Below the pieces are notes generated by a model, which worked only from the letters and a program-made list of their open reading frames with translations, was not told the DNA's origin and searched no databases. From contig CAKSST010000018.1 in NCBI GenBank assembly GCA_934489895.1, positions 1 to 37,530 of the forward strand: a DNA stretch of 37,530 nucleotides. The letters run 5' to 3'. This DNA comes from an uncultured Eubacteriales bacterium (GTDB lineage: Bacteria > Bacillota > Clostridia > Oscillospirales > Acutalibacteraceae). Below are positions 1 through 7,414 of the stretch, in pieces (position 1 is the stretch's first letter; each line of letters opens with the position of its first letter). The position numbers were made by a program, and so were the translations under genes.

Positions 1-816
1 ATTCATTGTTCGGGCGTAATGGAAGATGTATTGCTGGACTATGCCTGCGTGAGACTGAGCGCAGTCGGGCAGTTTGCCGTCAAAGAGTGTTTGCAATGCG
101 CGTTTTATCCATACGTCTTGCGGGAAAGCATCGGTTTTTCCAAAGCCGAAAAGCAGGGTACAGTCGGCAACCTTATGACCGACGCCCTTTATTTTCATAA
201 GCTCTGCACGGGCGTCGTCAAGGGGAAGAATGTTTATTTTATCGAAATCTATTTGACCGTTTGCACATTTTTGTGCCGCGTCAAGTATATATTTTGCGCG
301 AAAGCCGCTGCGCAGGGGCGCTAAGTCTTCCAATGTGAGTTTTGAAAGGGTTTGTGCATTGGGAAAAGTATAATAGTCGTTTACCTTTTCACCAAAGGCG
401 GTGCACAGGCGGTCTATTATACCTTTAATGCGGGGTATATTATTGTTTTGGGATATGATAAAGGAACAAAGCGTCTCAAAGGGCTGCTGCTTTAAAATGC
501 GAATACCGCCGCACATTGAAGCCGCTTCCTTTAAAATAGGGTGAGCGCTTATATTATCGATTATTTCCTGGTAATTGCGGTCAAGGTCAAAATAAGAGCG
601 CCAGAAATTTTCAAAATCTTCTGTTGAAGTATTGTAAAGCAATACGCCATTGTGGTCTTGTTTTATTTTAAGAAGGCGACCGTTTGCGATGCCGTGCCAG
701 CAACCGTTTTCATCCTTTGACCAGCGAAAAGCCTGTCCGCAGTCTAAAGTGAGAGCAAGGTCAAAATTTTCAAGGTCAGAAATAAGCAGGCCTTCATTTA
801 TTTTAGAAATTTTCAT
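1..816 (-). CDS. ogg: 8-oxoguanine DNA glycosylase, partial (3' end outside window)
   Basis: Base-excision-repair enzyme that removes 8-oxoguanine and nicks the abasic site by beta-elimination. I translated 272 codons on the minus strand with no stop before the window edge. The N-terminal OGG domain has the DCGQAFRW motif (residues 25-32), and SQNNNIPRI (122-130) matches the OGG1 Asn cluster. The helix-hairpin-helix reads KIKGVGHKVAD, with the Schiff-base lysine at K215. The catalytic aspartate is D234 in FPQDVW. K-to-D spacing is 19, as in human OGG1 (K249/D268). The ATG at 814-816 has a GGGGTGAT ribosome site just upstream. Family members are roughly 280-300 residues, so only a short C-terminal piece should be missing. 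It appears monocistronic here. Confidence 0.93.
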   Translation of the reverse strand, partial: MKISKINEGLLISDLENFDLALTLDCGQAFRWSKDENGCWHGIANGRLLKIKQDHNGVLLYNTSTEDFENFWRSYFDLDRNYQEIIDNISAHPILKEAASMCGGIRILKQQPFETLCSFIISQNNNIPRIKGIIDRLCTAFGEKVNDYYTFPNAQTLSKLTLEDLAPLRSGFRAKYILDAAQKCANGQIDFDKINILPLDDARAELMKIKGVGHKVADCTLLFGFGKTDAFPQDVWIKRALQTLFDGKLPDCAQSHAGIVQQYIFHYARTMN

Positions 817-959
817 ATTATCACCCCATGTCAGCATTAAATTGAACATAATTGCTATATTATATTTTTAATTTACTTTACATAATATTTAATTATTCGA
901 CACTTTTAAGAACTTTTTGCTTGTATCTAGCGGAGTTACATTAGTTTTTAACCGAGTTA

Positions 960-988
960 TTAACATTTTTATGTTAACCGAATATAAA
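960..988 (+). promoter_or_regulatory. possible sigma-A promoter for the small membrane protein
   Basis: TTAACA (960-965) and TATAAA (983-988) are 17 nt apart, about 55 nt before the TTG start at 1042. The -35 lies inside a small inverted repeat (TTAACAT at 960-966, ATGTTAA at 971-977) that could be an operator or a chance AT-rich match. The surroundings are very AT-rich, so this is tentative. Confidence 0.35.
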
Positions 989-1041
989 TACCAATGTTTG
1001 TCAAAAATAAAAGTGAAAAATACAAACGGAGGTAAAATATA

Positions 1042-1314
1042 TTGGTTAAAGGTGTAAATAAAACAATAATTGAGATTAATAATACCGAAAGCGAATATTT
1101 TGACAGGATACTATTATTTGTAAAAGCAAGTTACAGCGGTGATGCAGGAAATCTGGATAGAGAGCTTGCAAAAATTTCACGTACGCTTTCAAGTCAAACG
1201 TTGAGAATACCGTTGCGTCAATCCGAGCAAAATCGCAAAAAGAAGCTTTTGTTTTTCGCCGCAGGAGCTGTGGCGTTTGTTGCGTTAGTTGTTGCAGGGA
1301 TTATTTTGTTTTAA
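1042..1314 (+). CDS. small single-pass membrane protein of unknown function
   Basis: A 90-residue protein starting at TTG, chosen because GGAGGT at 1028-1033 sits 8 nt upstream. Residues 1-64 are soluble and charged. A basic RKKK stretch (about 66-69) is followed by one C-terminal transmembrane helix (LLFFAAGAVAFVALVVAGII, about 70-89). This suggests a tail-anchored protein with its N-terminus in the cytoplasm. I recognise no domain. It stands alone between the divergent ogg gene and the convergent solute-binding lipoprotein gene, with a shared terminator downstream. Confidence 0.7.
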   Translation: MVKGVNKTIIEINNTESEYFDRILLFVKASYSGDAGNLDRELAKISRTLSSQTLRIPLRQSEQNRKKKLLFFAAGAVAFVALVVAGIILF

Positions 1315-1318
1315 ATAC

Positions 1319-1339
1319 AGGGAGGGTAATGCCCTCCCT
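1319..1339. terminator. bidirectional stem-loop between convergent genes
   Basis: A perfect 8-bp GC-rich stem (AGGGAGGG at 1319-1326, CCCTCCCT at 1332-1339) with a 5-nt loop lies between the stops of the flanking convergent genes. The T-richness on either side is modest, so efficiency is uncertain. Confidence 0.7.
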
Positions 1340-1345
1340 ATTAAT

Positions 1346-2908
1346 TTATGATTTTTCAAAAAAGGCAAAGTCCATATAGCCTTCAGTTAAAGAATAGTTT
1401 TGTGTAACTATAGTATCGGTTGAGGCGATACCGCAAAGGGAAGAGGCTATGGGGTAAAGTAAGTAATCAGCTAAAAGAAGGTTATTTATCTGTGCTTTTG
1501 TGTTGGTGTCAATACTGTTGTTTTGCCTGCCGTTAAGGGTTGCAACAAGGCTGTCAAAGGATGAGTTGTTTATGCTGCATACACTTTTGCTTGTAAAGTT
1601 AAGCAAATAGCTGTATATATCATTACTGTCGGTAGAAACAGGAACAAGCGCTATATCATACTGTGATGATGAAATGCGGCTATTAAGCTCAGTTAAATTA
1701 GATACAGCTTCGGTATTTACTACCGCGCCTAAAAACTGCTGCCAATTTGCCGCCATACAGCTTGCGGTGTCTTCAAAACCCTGCAGATAAAGTAATTTGA
1801 AATCGGTAATTTTTTGGTTTAATGTAGCATCGAGGAAAAGGCGCCGGGCATACTCGGTATCATATGCAATCTGGGTTTCCTCTTCGTCCTCAGTTTCGTT
1901 TGTAAGCAGAATTTCAGGAAAAACATTGTCGACAGCAGAGAGTGAGTTACTGTAAAAGGTGTCTGCTAGTGAGTTTAAATCAATTGATTTTACAAATGCC
2001 TCACGTACAGCTGGGTTTGCAAGATTAGAACTGTTTTTGTTGATCATTAAAAACCAAACAGTGTTTTGTAGGCCGTTTATATTGTAAAGAGGTTTTGCTT
2101 TTTCAAATTCATTATATTTTAAAAGCACGGTATCAACTCTTTTTTCCTCTAAAAGCAATAGGTTTTCATCCTGTGAGTTTGTGATAATTACCGAATAATT
2201 TTTTGCGGCATAGATACCGTTATATTCTGTGTTGCGTACAAGCTTTACGGTTTTGCTTTCGGTATCCCAGGATCGCAGACGGTATGAGCCGTTTGAAACT
2301 ATATAATCATCATTTAAGCCGTACTGACCTTGAGCGTCATAAAAAACCGACTGATTGCAAGGCATACTTATTGCCTGCGACAAGGTCTGCAAAAAGGAAT
2401 TATCATCGTACAAAAGGGTAAAGACAAGAGTTTTATCGTCATTTGCGGCAACACCTAAAGAGTTTTTGTCAGCTTCGCCGTTATATATGCTTTGTGCGTT
2501 TGAAATACAGAAAAGCTTGCTTGCAAAGGGGGCGTTTGTGGTTTTGTTAACCGCGCGTCTGAAAGCAAAAACAAAATCCTCAGCTGTTAATACATCGCCG
2601 TTTGACCAGGTTAAATTATCACGCAGGGTAAAGGTGTATGTAAGACCTATTTTTTCGTATTTTTCAGCCGCGCCGCATTCAAGTGTGCCCTCGCTGTTAT
2701 AACGCATAAGCCCTTCGAACAGGTTGCGTACAATAATAAGTTCGCTATCGGTTGAGGCGAGCTGTGGATCCAATATTGTGGGGGAGGAGTCAAGATCAAC
2801 GTAAAGTGCGGCAGAATCATCATAGCTGTCGCCGCAGCTGCACAGTGTTAAGAGAACAGCAAGACAAATAATGGCTGCGAGTGTTTTTTTGAAGATTGAT
2901 TTTAACAT
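1346..2908 (-). CDS. oligopeptide ABC transporter substrate-binding lipoprotein (SBP_bac_5 family)
   Basis: Extracytoplasmic solute receptor that would deliver peptides or similar ligands to an Opp/Dpp-type permease. The 520-residue protein starts with a basic n-region and hydrophobic core ending in lipobox LCSC, with the lipidated cysteine at C25. The mature part follows the SBP_bac_5 fold: LDPQLASTDSELIIVRNLFEGLMRY-type opening (about 46-70), the TFTLRDNLTWSNGDVLTAEDFVFAFRR-type segment (about 93-120), and a late NPAVREAF helix start. Length is usual for the family. The ATG at 2908 is preceded by AAGGGG on the minus strand. No permease or ATPase genes adjoin it, so it is an orphan receptor here. 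The ligand cannot be read from sequence. Confidence 0.88.
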   Translation of the reverse strand: MLKSIFKKTLAAIICLAVLLTLCSCGDSYDDSAALYVDLDSSPTILDPQLASTDSELIIVRNLFEGLMRYNSEGTLECGAAEKYEKIGLTYTFTLRDNLTWSNGDVLTAEDFVFAFRRAVNKTTNAPFASKLFCISNAQSIYNGEADKNSLGVAANDDKTLVFTLLYDDNSFLQTLSQAISMPCNQSVFYDAQGQYGLNDDYIVSNGSYRLRSWDTESKTVKLVRNTEYNGIYAAKNYSVIITNSQDENLLLLEEKRVDTVLLKYNEFEKAKPLYNINGLQNTVWFLMINKNSSNLANPAVREAFVKSIDLNSLADTFYSNSLSAVDNVFPEILLTNETEDEEETQIAYDTEYARRLFLDATLNQKITDFKLLYLQGFEDTASCMAANWQQFLGAVVNTEAVSNLTELNSRISSSQYDIALVPVSTDSNDIYSYLLNFTSKSVCSINNSSFDSLVATLNGRQNNSIDTNTKAQINNLLLADYLLYPIASSLCGIASTDTIVTQNYSLTEGYMDFAFFEKS

Positions 2909-2963
2909 TTTTATATAAACCCCTTAATTTAAGGTAAAACTTTTGTAGAAATGTGTCATATTA

Positions 2964-2992
2964 ATTATATATTACATCGTCATGGTTTTCAA
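2964..2992 (-). promoter_or_regulatory. sigma-A promoter for the solute-binding lipoprotein
   Basis: On the minus strand TTGAAA (complement of 2987-2992) and TATAAT (complement of 2964-2969) are 17 nt apart, about 55 nt upstream of the lipoprotein start. It is divergent from, and only about 15 bp from, the SRP-operon promoter. Confidence 0.7.
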
Positions 2993-3006
2993 GTAAATAA
3001 AAGCAT

Positions 3007-3035
3007 TGACAAAATTATGTAAGAGTGTTATAATC
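3007..3035 (+). promoter_or_regulatory. consensus sigma-A promoter of the ylxM-ffh operon
   Basis: TTGACA (3007-3012) and TATAAT (3030-3035) are perfect consensus hexamers with 17-nt spacing. Transcription should begin near 3042, giving a leader of about 30 nt that carries the GGAGGT ribosome site of ylxM. This predicts strong constitutive expression. Confidence 0.88.
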
Positions 3036-3073
3036 GGGGCGTAAAGAAAATAACTTTACGGAGGTACTCTCAC

Positions 3074-3385
3074 GTGTCTAAAAATCTTAAAATGTGTACC
3101 TTACTTGATTGTTATGGAAAATTGCTTTCTGACAAGCAGCGCTTTTTCGCCGAATGTTATTATAATGATGATTTATCTCTTGCAGAGATTGCCGAGAACG
3201 AAGGTTTAACCAAACAAGGCGTCAGGGATTCAATAAAGCGTGCTGAGTGTCAGCTTGAAGAGGTTGAGCAAAAGCTTGGTCTTGTGCGTAAAAGCGATGC
3301 TTTAAAGAGGCTTGCACGCGTTTGCAGAGAAGATGCTTCAGAAGCAAATTTTGTAAATCTGTTTGATGCAATTGATAATTTATAA
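3074..3385 (+). CDS. ylxM: YlxM/p13-family SRP-associated HTH protein
   Basis: A 103-residue protein of the UPF0122 (YlxM/p13) family, always found beside ffh in Gram-positives and thought to modulate the signal recognition particle. It starts at GTG with GGAGGT at 3060-3065. A sigma-factor-like helix-turn-helix spans about residues 15-60: LLSDKQRFFAECYYNDDLS, then LAEIAENEGLTKQGVRDSI. The charged C-terminal helix follows. First gene of the operon behind a perfect promoter, with ffh 16 nt downstream. Confidence 0.93.
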   Translation: MSKNLKMCTLLDCYGKLLSDKQRFFAECYYNDDLSLAEIAENEGLTKQGVRDSIKRAECQLEEVEQKLGLVRKSDALKRLARVCREDASEANFVNLFDAIDNL

Positions 3386-3401
3386 TGGGAGGTAAGCGGA
3401 T

Positions 3402-4748
3402 TTGGCTTTTGATAATCTTACCGAAAAATTAGCTGCTTCCTTTAAAAAGCTGCGCTCCCGTGGAAAGCTTACCGAAAACGATGTTAAAACTGCTATGCGC
3501 GAGGTAAGGCTTGCTTTACTTGAGGCAGATGTTAACTATAAGGTTGCAAGGCAGTTTACAGAAACTGTTACTGAAAAATGTATTGGCGAAAAGGTTATGG
3601 AAAACCTTAACGCTTCCCAGATGGTTGTTAAAATTGTTCGTGATGAGCTTGTCGCTCTAATGGGCGGGGAGCAGAAAAGGTTAAAAATCGCATCTAAGAT
3701 ACCTACGGTAATAATGATGTGCGGCTTGCAGGGTTCCGGTAAAACCACCCACGCCGCAAAGCTTGCCAAGTACTTAAAGGCAAAGGGAAACAGGCCTTTG
3801 CTGGTTGCTTGCGATATTTATCGTCCTGCTGCTATTGAACAGTTGAAAATTGTGGGTTTGCAGGCAAACGCTGCTGTTTTTGAGAGGGGCACACAAGCTC
3901 CTGAAAAAACTGTTGTTGAGGCTATAAGATATGCCCGCGATTACGGTAATGACTATGTAATTATTGATACCGCCGGCCGTTTGCACATTGATACCGAGCT
4001 TATGGACGAGCTTAAATGTATAACTAAGGCGGTTGATGTAGATAACATTTTGCTTGTTATTGACTCAATGACCGGTCAGGATGCAGTAAATACCGCAAAG
4101 GCATTTAACGAGCAGCTTGAAATTGACGGTGTTATATTAACAAAGCTTGACGGTGATACCCGTGGCGGTGCTGCGCTTTCAGTTAAAGCGGTTACAGGCA
4201 AGCCGATTATGTTTGCGGGTGTTGGCGAAAAGCTTGACAATCTCGATGAGTTTCATCCCGACAGAATGGCTTCCCGTATTCTTGGTATGGGTGACATGCT
4301 TTCTCTTATTGAAAAGGTAGAAAATGAGATTAACGAGAAAGAAGCTGAGCGTACTGCAAAACGTTTGCAGGAAAACAAGTTTGACCTTAATGATTTGCTT
4401 GGACAATTCCAGAGCATTAAGAAAATGGGACCGTTAAAATCGGTGCTTTCAATGCTGCCCGGTATGGATAAGCAGTTAAAGAATGTTGATGTTGACGACC
4501 GACAGCTGTTGCGTGTTGAAGCCATTATAAAATCAATGACACCTAAAGAACGCGCAAACCCGGATTTGTTTAACGCATCACGCAGAAAACGTGTTGCCGC
4601 AGGTGCAGGAATGACTGTTGAGGATGTCAATAAGCTGCTAAGGCAGTACGAACAGATGAAAAAACTGTTCAAGCAGATGAATTCTAAGGGCTCAAAACGC
4701 AGAATTCCGGGCGGTATGAACGGACTGCCGCCGGGGTTTAACTTATGA
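3402..4748 (+). CDS. ffh: signal recognition particle protein Ffh
   Basis: SRP54-type GTPase that binds signal sequences on nascent membrane proteins and docks with FtsY. The 448 residues match the usual length. The N domain (1-85) is followed by the G domain with GLQGSGKTT (G108-T116), DTAGR (189-193) and TKLDGD (247-252). The M domain (about 300-448) contains the methionine-rich KLLRQYEQMKKLFKQM helix and ends in a Gly/Pro-rich tail. Start is TTG at 3402, with GGGAGGT at 3387-3393. It lies in the ylxM-ffh-rpsP block, so membrane targeting is co-expressed with ribosome assembly genes. Confidence 0.97.
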   Translation: MAFDNLTEKLAASFKKLRSRGKLTENDVKTAMREVRLALLEADVNYKVARQFTETVTEKCIGEKVMENLNASQMVVKIVRDELVALMGGEQKRLKIASKIPTVIMMCGLQGSGKTTHAAKLAKYLKAKGNRPLLVACDIYRPAAIEQLKIVGLQANAAVFERGTQAPEKTVVEAIRYARDYGNDYVIIDTAGRLHIDTELMDELKCITKAVDVDNILLVIDSMTGQDAVNTAKAFNEQLEIDGVILTKLDGDTRGGAALSVKAVTGKPIMFAGVGEKLDNLDEFHPDRMASRILGMGDMLSLIEKVENEINEKEAERTAKRLQENKFDLNDLLGQFQSIKKMGPLKSVLSMLPGMDKQLKNVDVDDRQLLRVEAIIKSMTPKERANPDLFNASRRKRVAAGAGMTVEDVNKLLRQYEQMKKLFKQMNSKGSKRRIPGGMNGLPPGFNL

Positions 4749-4809
4749 TGTTACACACAAAAGTGTTTCATAAATATTTTTTAGTATTTCTTACGGAGGT
4801 GAATACTTT

Positions 4810-5052
4810 ATGGCAGTAAAAATCAGACTTAGACGTATGGGAGCTAAAAAAGCACCTTTTTACCGTATTGTTGTGGCCGATTCCAGATTTCCCCGTGATG
4901 GCCGTTTCATAGAGGAATTGGGTTATTTCAACCCTAATTCCGACCCCGCAGAAGTAAAGCTGGACGGAGATAAGGCAAAAGCGTGGATTGCTAAGGGCGC
5001 CCAGCCTACTGACACGGTTAAAGCATTGTTGAAAAAGAACGGTGTTCTTTAA
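4810..5052 (+). CDS. rpsP: 30S ribosomal protein bS16
   Basis: Small-subunit assembly protein of 80 residues, the usual size. It begins with the family signature AVKIRLRRMGAKKAPFYRIV and continues GRFIEELGYFNP. The ATG has a strong ACGGAGGTG ribosome site about 8 nt upstream. It follows ffh by 61 nt with no terminator and is followed closely by khpA. Confidence 0.98.
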   Translation: MAVKIRLRRMGAKKAPFYRIVVADSRFPRDGRFIEELGYFNPNSDPAEVKLDGDKAKAWIAKGAQPTDTVKALLKKNGVL

Positions 5053-5073
5053 TTAAGGACAGGAGGGAAAACC

Positions 5074-5307
5074 ATGCAGGAACTGTTAACTGCAATTGCA
5101 AAGGGTCTTGTTGAGAAACCTGACGAGGTAGTCGTTACCGCAGATGAACCTAATGAAGAGGGTGTTATTGTTTTCCATCTTCACGTAGCGGAAGGCGATA
5201 CAGGTCGAGTTATCGGCAAGGAAGGCAGAATTGCCAAAGCAATTCGTACAGTTATGCGCGCCGGCGCTAACCGCAACAACCAAAAGGTTGCAGTTGAAAT
5301 TGACTGA
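5074..5307 (+). CDS. khpA: KH-domain RNA-binding protein KhpA (YlqC)
   Basis: A 77-residue single KH domain protein. The RNA-binding GXXG loop is seen in VIGKEGRIAKAI (about residues 47-58). In Firmicutes KhpA partners with KhpB/Jag in RNA binding linked to cell division and envelope synthesis. The ATG has AGGAGG upstream. The position between rpsP and rimM is the conserved one. A terminator follows directly, so rimM-trmD may be expressed at a lower level. Confidence 0.93.
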   Translation: MQELLTAIAKGLVEKPDEVVVTADEPNEEGVIVFHLHVAEGDTGRVIGKEGRIAKAIRTVMRAGANRNNQKVAVEID

Positions 5308-5329
5308 TTAATGCGGTTAAAGGAAATAT

Positions 5330-5375
5330 AAAGGGCAATCTTCTTTTTATCCATATTGCCCTTTATTTTTCTTTT
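5330..5375 (+). terminator. intrinsic terminator inside the rpsP-trmD operon
   Basis: AAAGGGCAAT (5330-5339) pairs perfectly with ATTGCCCTTT (5355-5364) around a 15-nt loop, followed by a T-rich tract (5365-5375). It sits between khpA and rimM, with no obvious promoter between it and rimM, so it probably works as a partial terminator. Confidence 0.8.
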
Positions 5376-5404
5376 GTGAGACATTTTACCGGCAGGTTTT
5401 GTTT

Positions 5405-5917
5405 ATGCTAAAGAAATTTATTGAAATTGGAAAAGTAGTCGGCACACATGGGGTGCGCGGCGCATTAAGGGTACAGCCCTGGTGTGACAGCGCAGACTTT
5501 TTTGTCGGCTTTAATTATTTATATTTATCAAAAGACGGTGAAGCGGCTTACAAGTGCGTAAGATGCGCCGCGCAAAAAAATATAATGATTGTCTGGCTTG
5601 ATGGTATTGATACCATTGAAAAGGCCGGTAAGTTGAGAGGTAAAATACTCTATGTGAACCGTGAGGATATCAAGCTTGAAGACGGCAAATATCTTGTTCA
5701 AGATATTTTGGGTTGTAAGGTTTTTGATACCGCAAACGGCCGCGAATATGGTGAAGTTAGCGATGTATTTAATACAGGCGCTAATGATATCTGGGAAATT
5801 AAAAGCGGGGAGAGAGAATATCTTATTCCCGTTATTGACGGCGTTCTTGACGGTGTGGATATTGACGCAAAGGTTGTCAATATTACACCTATGAAAGGAA
5901 TTTTTGATGAAGATTAG
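5405..5917 (+). CDS. rimM: 16S rRNA processing protein RimM
   Basis: Ribosome maturation factor that binds uS19 and assists 30S head assembly. About 170 residues, usual length. The N-terminal barrel opens FIEIGKVVGTHGVRGALRV, and the C-terminal PRC barrel holds the D-V-F-N-T-G-A-N-D-I-W-E-I segment and an LIPVIDGVL-like strand. I chose ATG 5405 with GGCAGG at 5391-5396. A TTG two codons earlier is possible. The 3' end overlaps trmD by 11 nt, indicating translational coupling. Confidence 0.95.
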   Translation: MLKKFIEIGKVVGTHGVRGALRVQPWCDSADFFVGFNYLYLSKDGEAAYKCVRCAAQKNIMIVWLDGIDTIEKAGKLRGKILYVNREDIKLEDGKYLVQDILGCKVFDTANGREYGEVSDVFNTGANDIWEIKSGEREYLIPVIDGVLDGVDIDAKVVNITPMKGIFDED

Positions 5918-6608
5918 TATAATGACCTTGTTTTGCGATATGTGCGAAAAAGTTCTTAGCGAAAGTATTATAGGCAGGGCAAGGCAGGCGGGAATAATTG
6001 ATGTTTCCTGCATTGATATACGTGATTTTGCCGATAATAAGCACAACAGAGTTGATGATGCGCCTTACGGAGGCGGTAACGGTATGATTATACAGGCACA
6101 GCCTGTGTATGATTGCTATCAAAGCTTATGCAAGGACGGCGCAAAACCTCATTTGATTTATCTTTCACCTAAAGGTAAGACCTTTACGCAAAAGCGCGCA
6201 GTTGAGCTATCAAAAATGGATAATATAGCTTTGCTTTGCGGACACTATGAGGGTGTTGACCAGCGAGTACTGGACGAAATTGTTGACGAGGAAATATCTA
6301 TAGGAGATTATGTTGTTACGGGCGGTGAGTTGCCCGCATTGTTGGTTACAGATGCAGTCTGCAGGCTAATACCGGGTGTGCTTTCAAACGATGAATGCTT
6401 TACGGACGAAAGCCATTTTGATGGGCTGCTTGAGTACCCGCATTACACGCGCCCTGCCGTGTGGCACGGCAAAGCAGTACCTGAGGTTTTGCTGTCAGGA
6501 CATCACGAAAATATTGCAAAGTGGAGAGTGCAGCAATCACTTGAGGTTACAAAGCAAAAGCGACCCGATATGTTGGAAAAGTCAGTGGACAAAACAAATA
6601 ACAAATAA
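5907..6608 (+). CDS. trmD: tRNA (guanine-N1-)-methyltransferase TrmD
   Basis: SPOUT methyltransferase that makes m1G37 in tRNA and so prevents +1 frameshifting. About 233 residues, usual length. Visible motifs are YGGGNGMIIQAQPVYD, LSPKGKTFTQ, and the trefoil-knot SAM site LLCGHYEGVDQRVLDEIVDEE followed by SIGDYVVTGGELPALLV. ATG 5907 is preferred (GAAAGGA 8 nt upstream) over the TTG one codon earlier. rplS, the usual next gene, is absent here. The operon ends and HPr follows under its own promoter. Confidence 0.97.
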   Translation: MKISIMTLFCDMCEKVLSESIIGRARQAGIIDVSCIDIRDFADNKHNRVDDAPYGGGNGMIIQAQPVYDCYQSLCKDGAKPHLIYLSPKGKTFTQKRAVELSKMDNIALLCGHYEGVDQRVLDEIVDEEISIGDYVVTGGELPALLVTDAVCRLIPGVLSNDECFTDESHFDGLLEYPHYTRPAVWHGKAVPEVLLSGHHENIAKWRVQQSLEVTKQKRPDMLEKSVDKTNNK

Positions 6609-6696
6609 TCACAAAATTCACCTATCATTTTTCACAAACAATCCATAATATCAGGCTTGTAAGTTTGGGGAAAAAAGAGAAACTTAACTATTTTAG

Positions 6697-6724
6697 TTGA
6701 CGATATGACATATTGTGATATAAT
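6697..6724 (+). promoter_or_regulatory. sigma-A promoter of the HPr gene
   Basis: TTGACG (6697-6702) and TATAAT (6719-6724) are separated by 16 nt, about 70 nt before the HPr start. No cre-like operator was identified by eye. Confidence 0.72.
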
Positions 6725-6792
6725 GAAAATAGTTACACTTAATAATCTGCTGTTTTCTTTATGCATATTTCAGCCATCAAGGAGAAGTAATT

Positions 6793-7056
6793 ATGTACGA
6801 TATGAATGTTGTTATTAAAAATCAGGTTGGCTTGCACGCACGTCCTGCTACATTTTTTATCCAGAAGGCTAATGAGTTTAAGTCTTCCATATGGGTTGAA
6901 AAGGATGAGCGCAGAGTAAATGCTAAAAGCTTGCTGGGTGTGCTTTCGCTTGCTATTGTAGGCGGCACAAGCATCCGTATTATTGCTGACGGCGTTGATG
7001 AGCAGCAGGCTGTTGAAGGTTTGGTAGCTTTGGTTTCTGAAGAGCTTGTTGATTGA
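6793..7056 (+). CDS. ptsH: phosphocarrier protein HPr
   Basis: General PTS phosphocarrier that passes phosphate from enzyme I to sugar-specific EIIA. In Firmicutes it is also a cofactor of CcpA when phosphorylated on Ser46. The 87 residues contain GLHARPA with the phosphorylatable H15 and NAKSLLGVLSL with regulatory S46. Both are retained, so this is HPr and not the His15-lacking Crh. AAGGAG lies upstream of the ATG. No enzyme I gene adjoins it. Its own promoter and the following tRNA suggest a single-gene unit. Confidence 0.93.
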   Translation: MYDMNVVIKNQVGLHARPATFFIQKANEFKSSIWVEKDERRVNAKSLLGVLSLAIVGGTSIRIIADGVDEQQAVEGLVALVSEELVD

Positions 7057-7156
7057 TTTTCAGAAGTTAAAATGATGTTATTAACAGTGTTTTATTTGGT
7101 TATATATAAGTTACACGGTTTTTAACCGAGATTTATTAAAAACAAAAAAATAATGC

Positions 7157-7185
7157 TTGCATTTGCTGATTGTTCGTGATACAAT
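7157..7185 (+). promoter_or_regulatory. promoter of tRNA-Pro
   Basis: TTGCAT (7157-7162) and TACAAT (7180-7185) are 17 nt apart. The -10 ends 20 nt before the mature tRNA 5' end, consistent with a short processed leader. Confidence 0.7.
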
Positions 7186-7205
7186 ACCGAATGTGGCATT
7201 TTTAT

Positions 7206-7282
7206 CCGGGTGTGGCTCAGTTTGGTAGAGCGCTTGAATGGGGTTCAAGAGGCCGCTGGTTCGACTCCAGTCACTCGGACCA
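7206..7282 (+). tRNA. tRNA-Pro (anticodon GGG)
   Basis: 77 nt folding as a cloverleaf: acceptor CCGGGTG/CACTCGG (one G-T pair), D stem GCTC/GAGC, anticodon stem CTTGA/TCAAG with loop ATGGGGT (anticodon GGG), TTCGACT T-loop, and an encoded CCA end. It reads CCC/CCU codons. Confidence 0.95.
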
Positions 7283-7320
7283 AAATCCCAAGAACAATTT
7301 GTTCTTGGGATTTTATTTTT
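7283..7320 (+). terminator. intrinsic terminator of tRNA-Pro
   Basis: A perfect 14-bp stem (7283-7296 with 7300-7313) with a 3-nt loop runs directly into a T-tract (TTATTTTT). It begins immediately after the CCA. Confidence 0.92.
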
Positions 7321-7333
7321 TGTTAAATTTTAC

Positions 7334-7362
7334 TTTACAAAAATGGTTTTTAGTTATATAGT
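7334..7362 (+). promoter_or_regulatory. possible promoter of the GpsA-like gene
   Basis: TTTACA (7334-7339) and TATAGT (7357-7362) are 17 nt apart, about 50 nt before the ATG at 7415. Both hexamers deviate from consensus and the region is AT-rich, so the call is tentative. Confidence 0.4.
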
Positions 7363-7414
7363 AATAATATAATATTTGTAATAATTATGAATTCGTACAG
7401 AGGTTTGGTATATT

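Noticed and set aside
19..324. Plus-strand open frames at the left edge
   Set aside because: They are antisense to the clear minus-strand OGG glycosylase reading frame, which carries all catalytic motifs.
4253..4672. 139-codon minus-strand frame within ffh
   Set aside because: Antisense to the M domain of Ffh. No ribosome site and no recognisable protein.
5528..6046. 172-codon minus-strand frame across rimM and trmD
   Set aside because: It spans two real coupled genes in antisense with unlikely composition.
6793..7056. HPr gene considered as Crh
   Set aside because: His15 is present (GLHARPA), whereas Crh lacks the phosphorylatable His.
7170..7361. 63-codon plus frame over tRNA-Pro
   Set aside because: It runs through the tRNA and its terminator, so it is not a gene.
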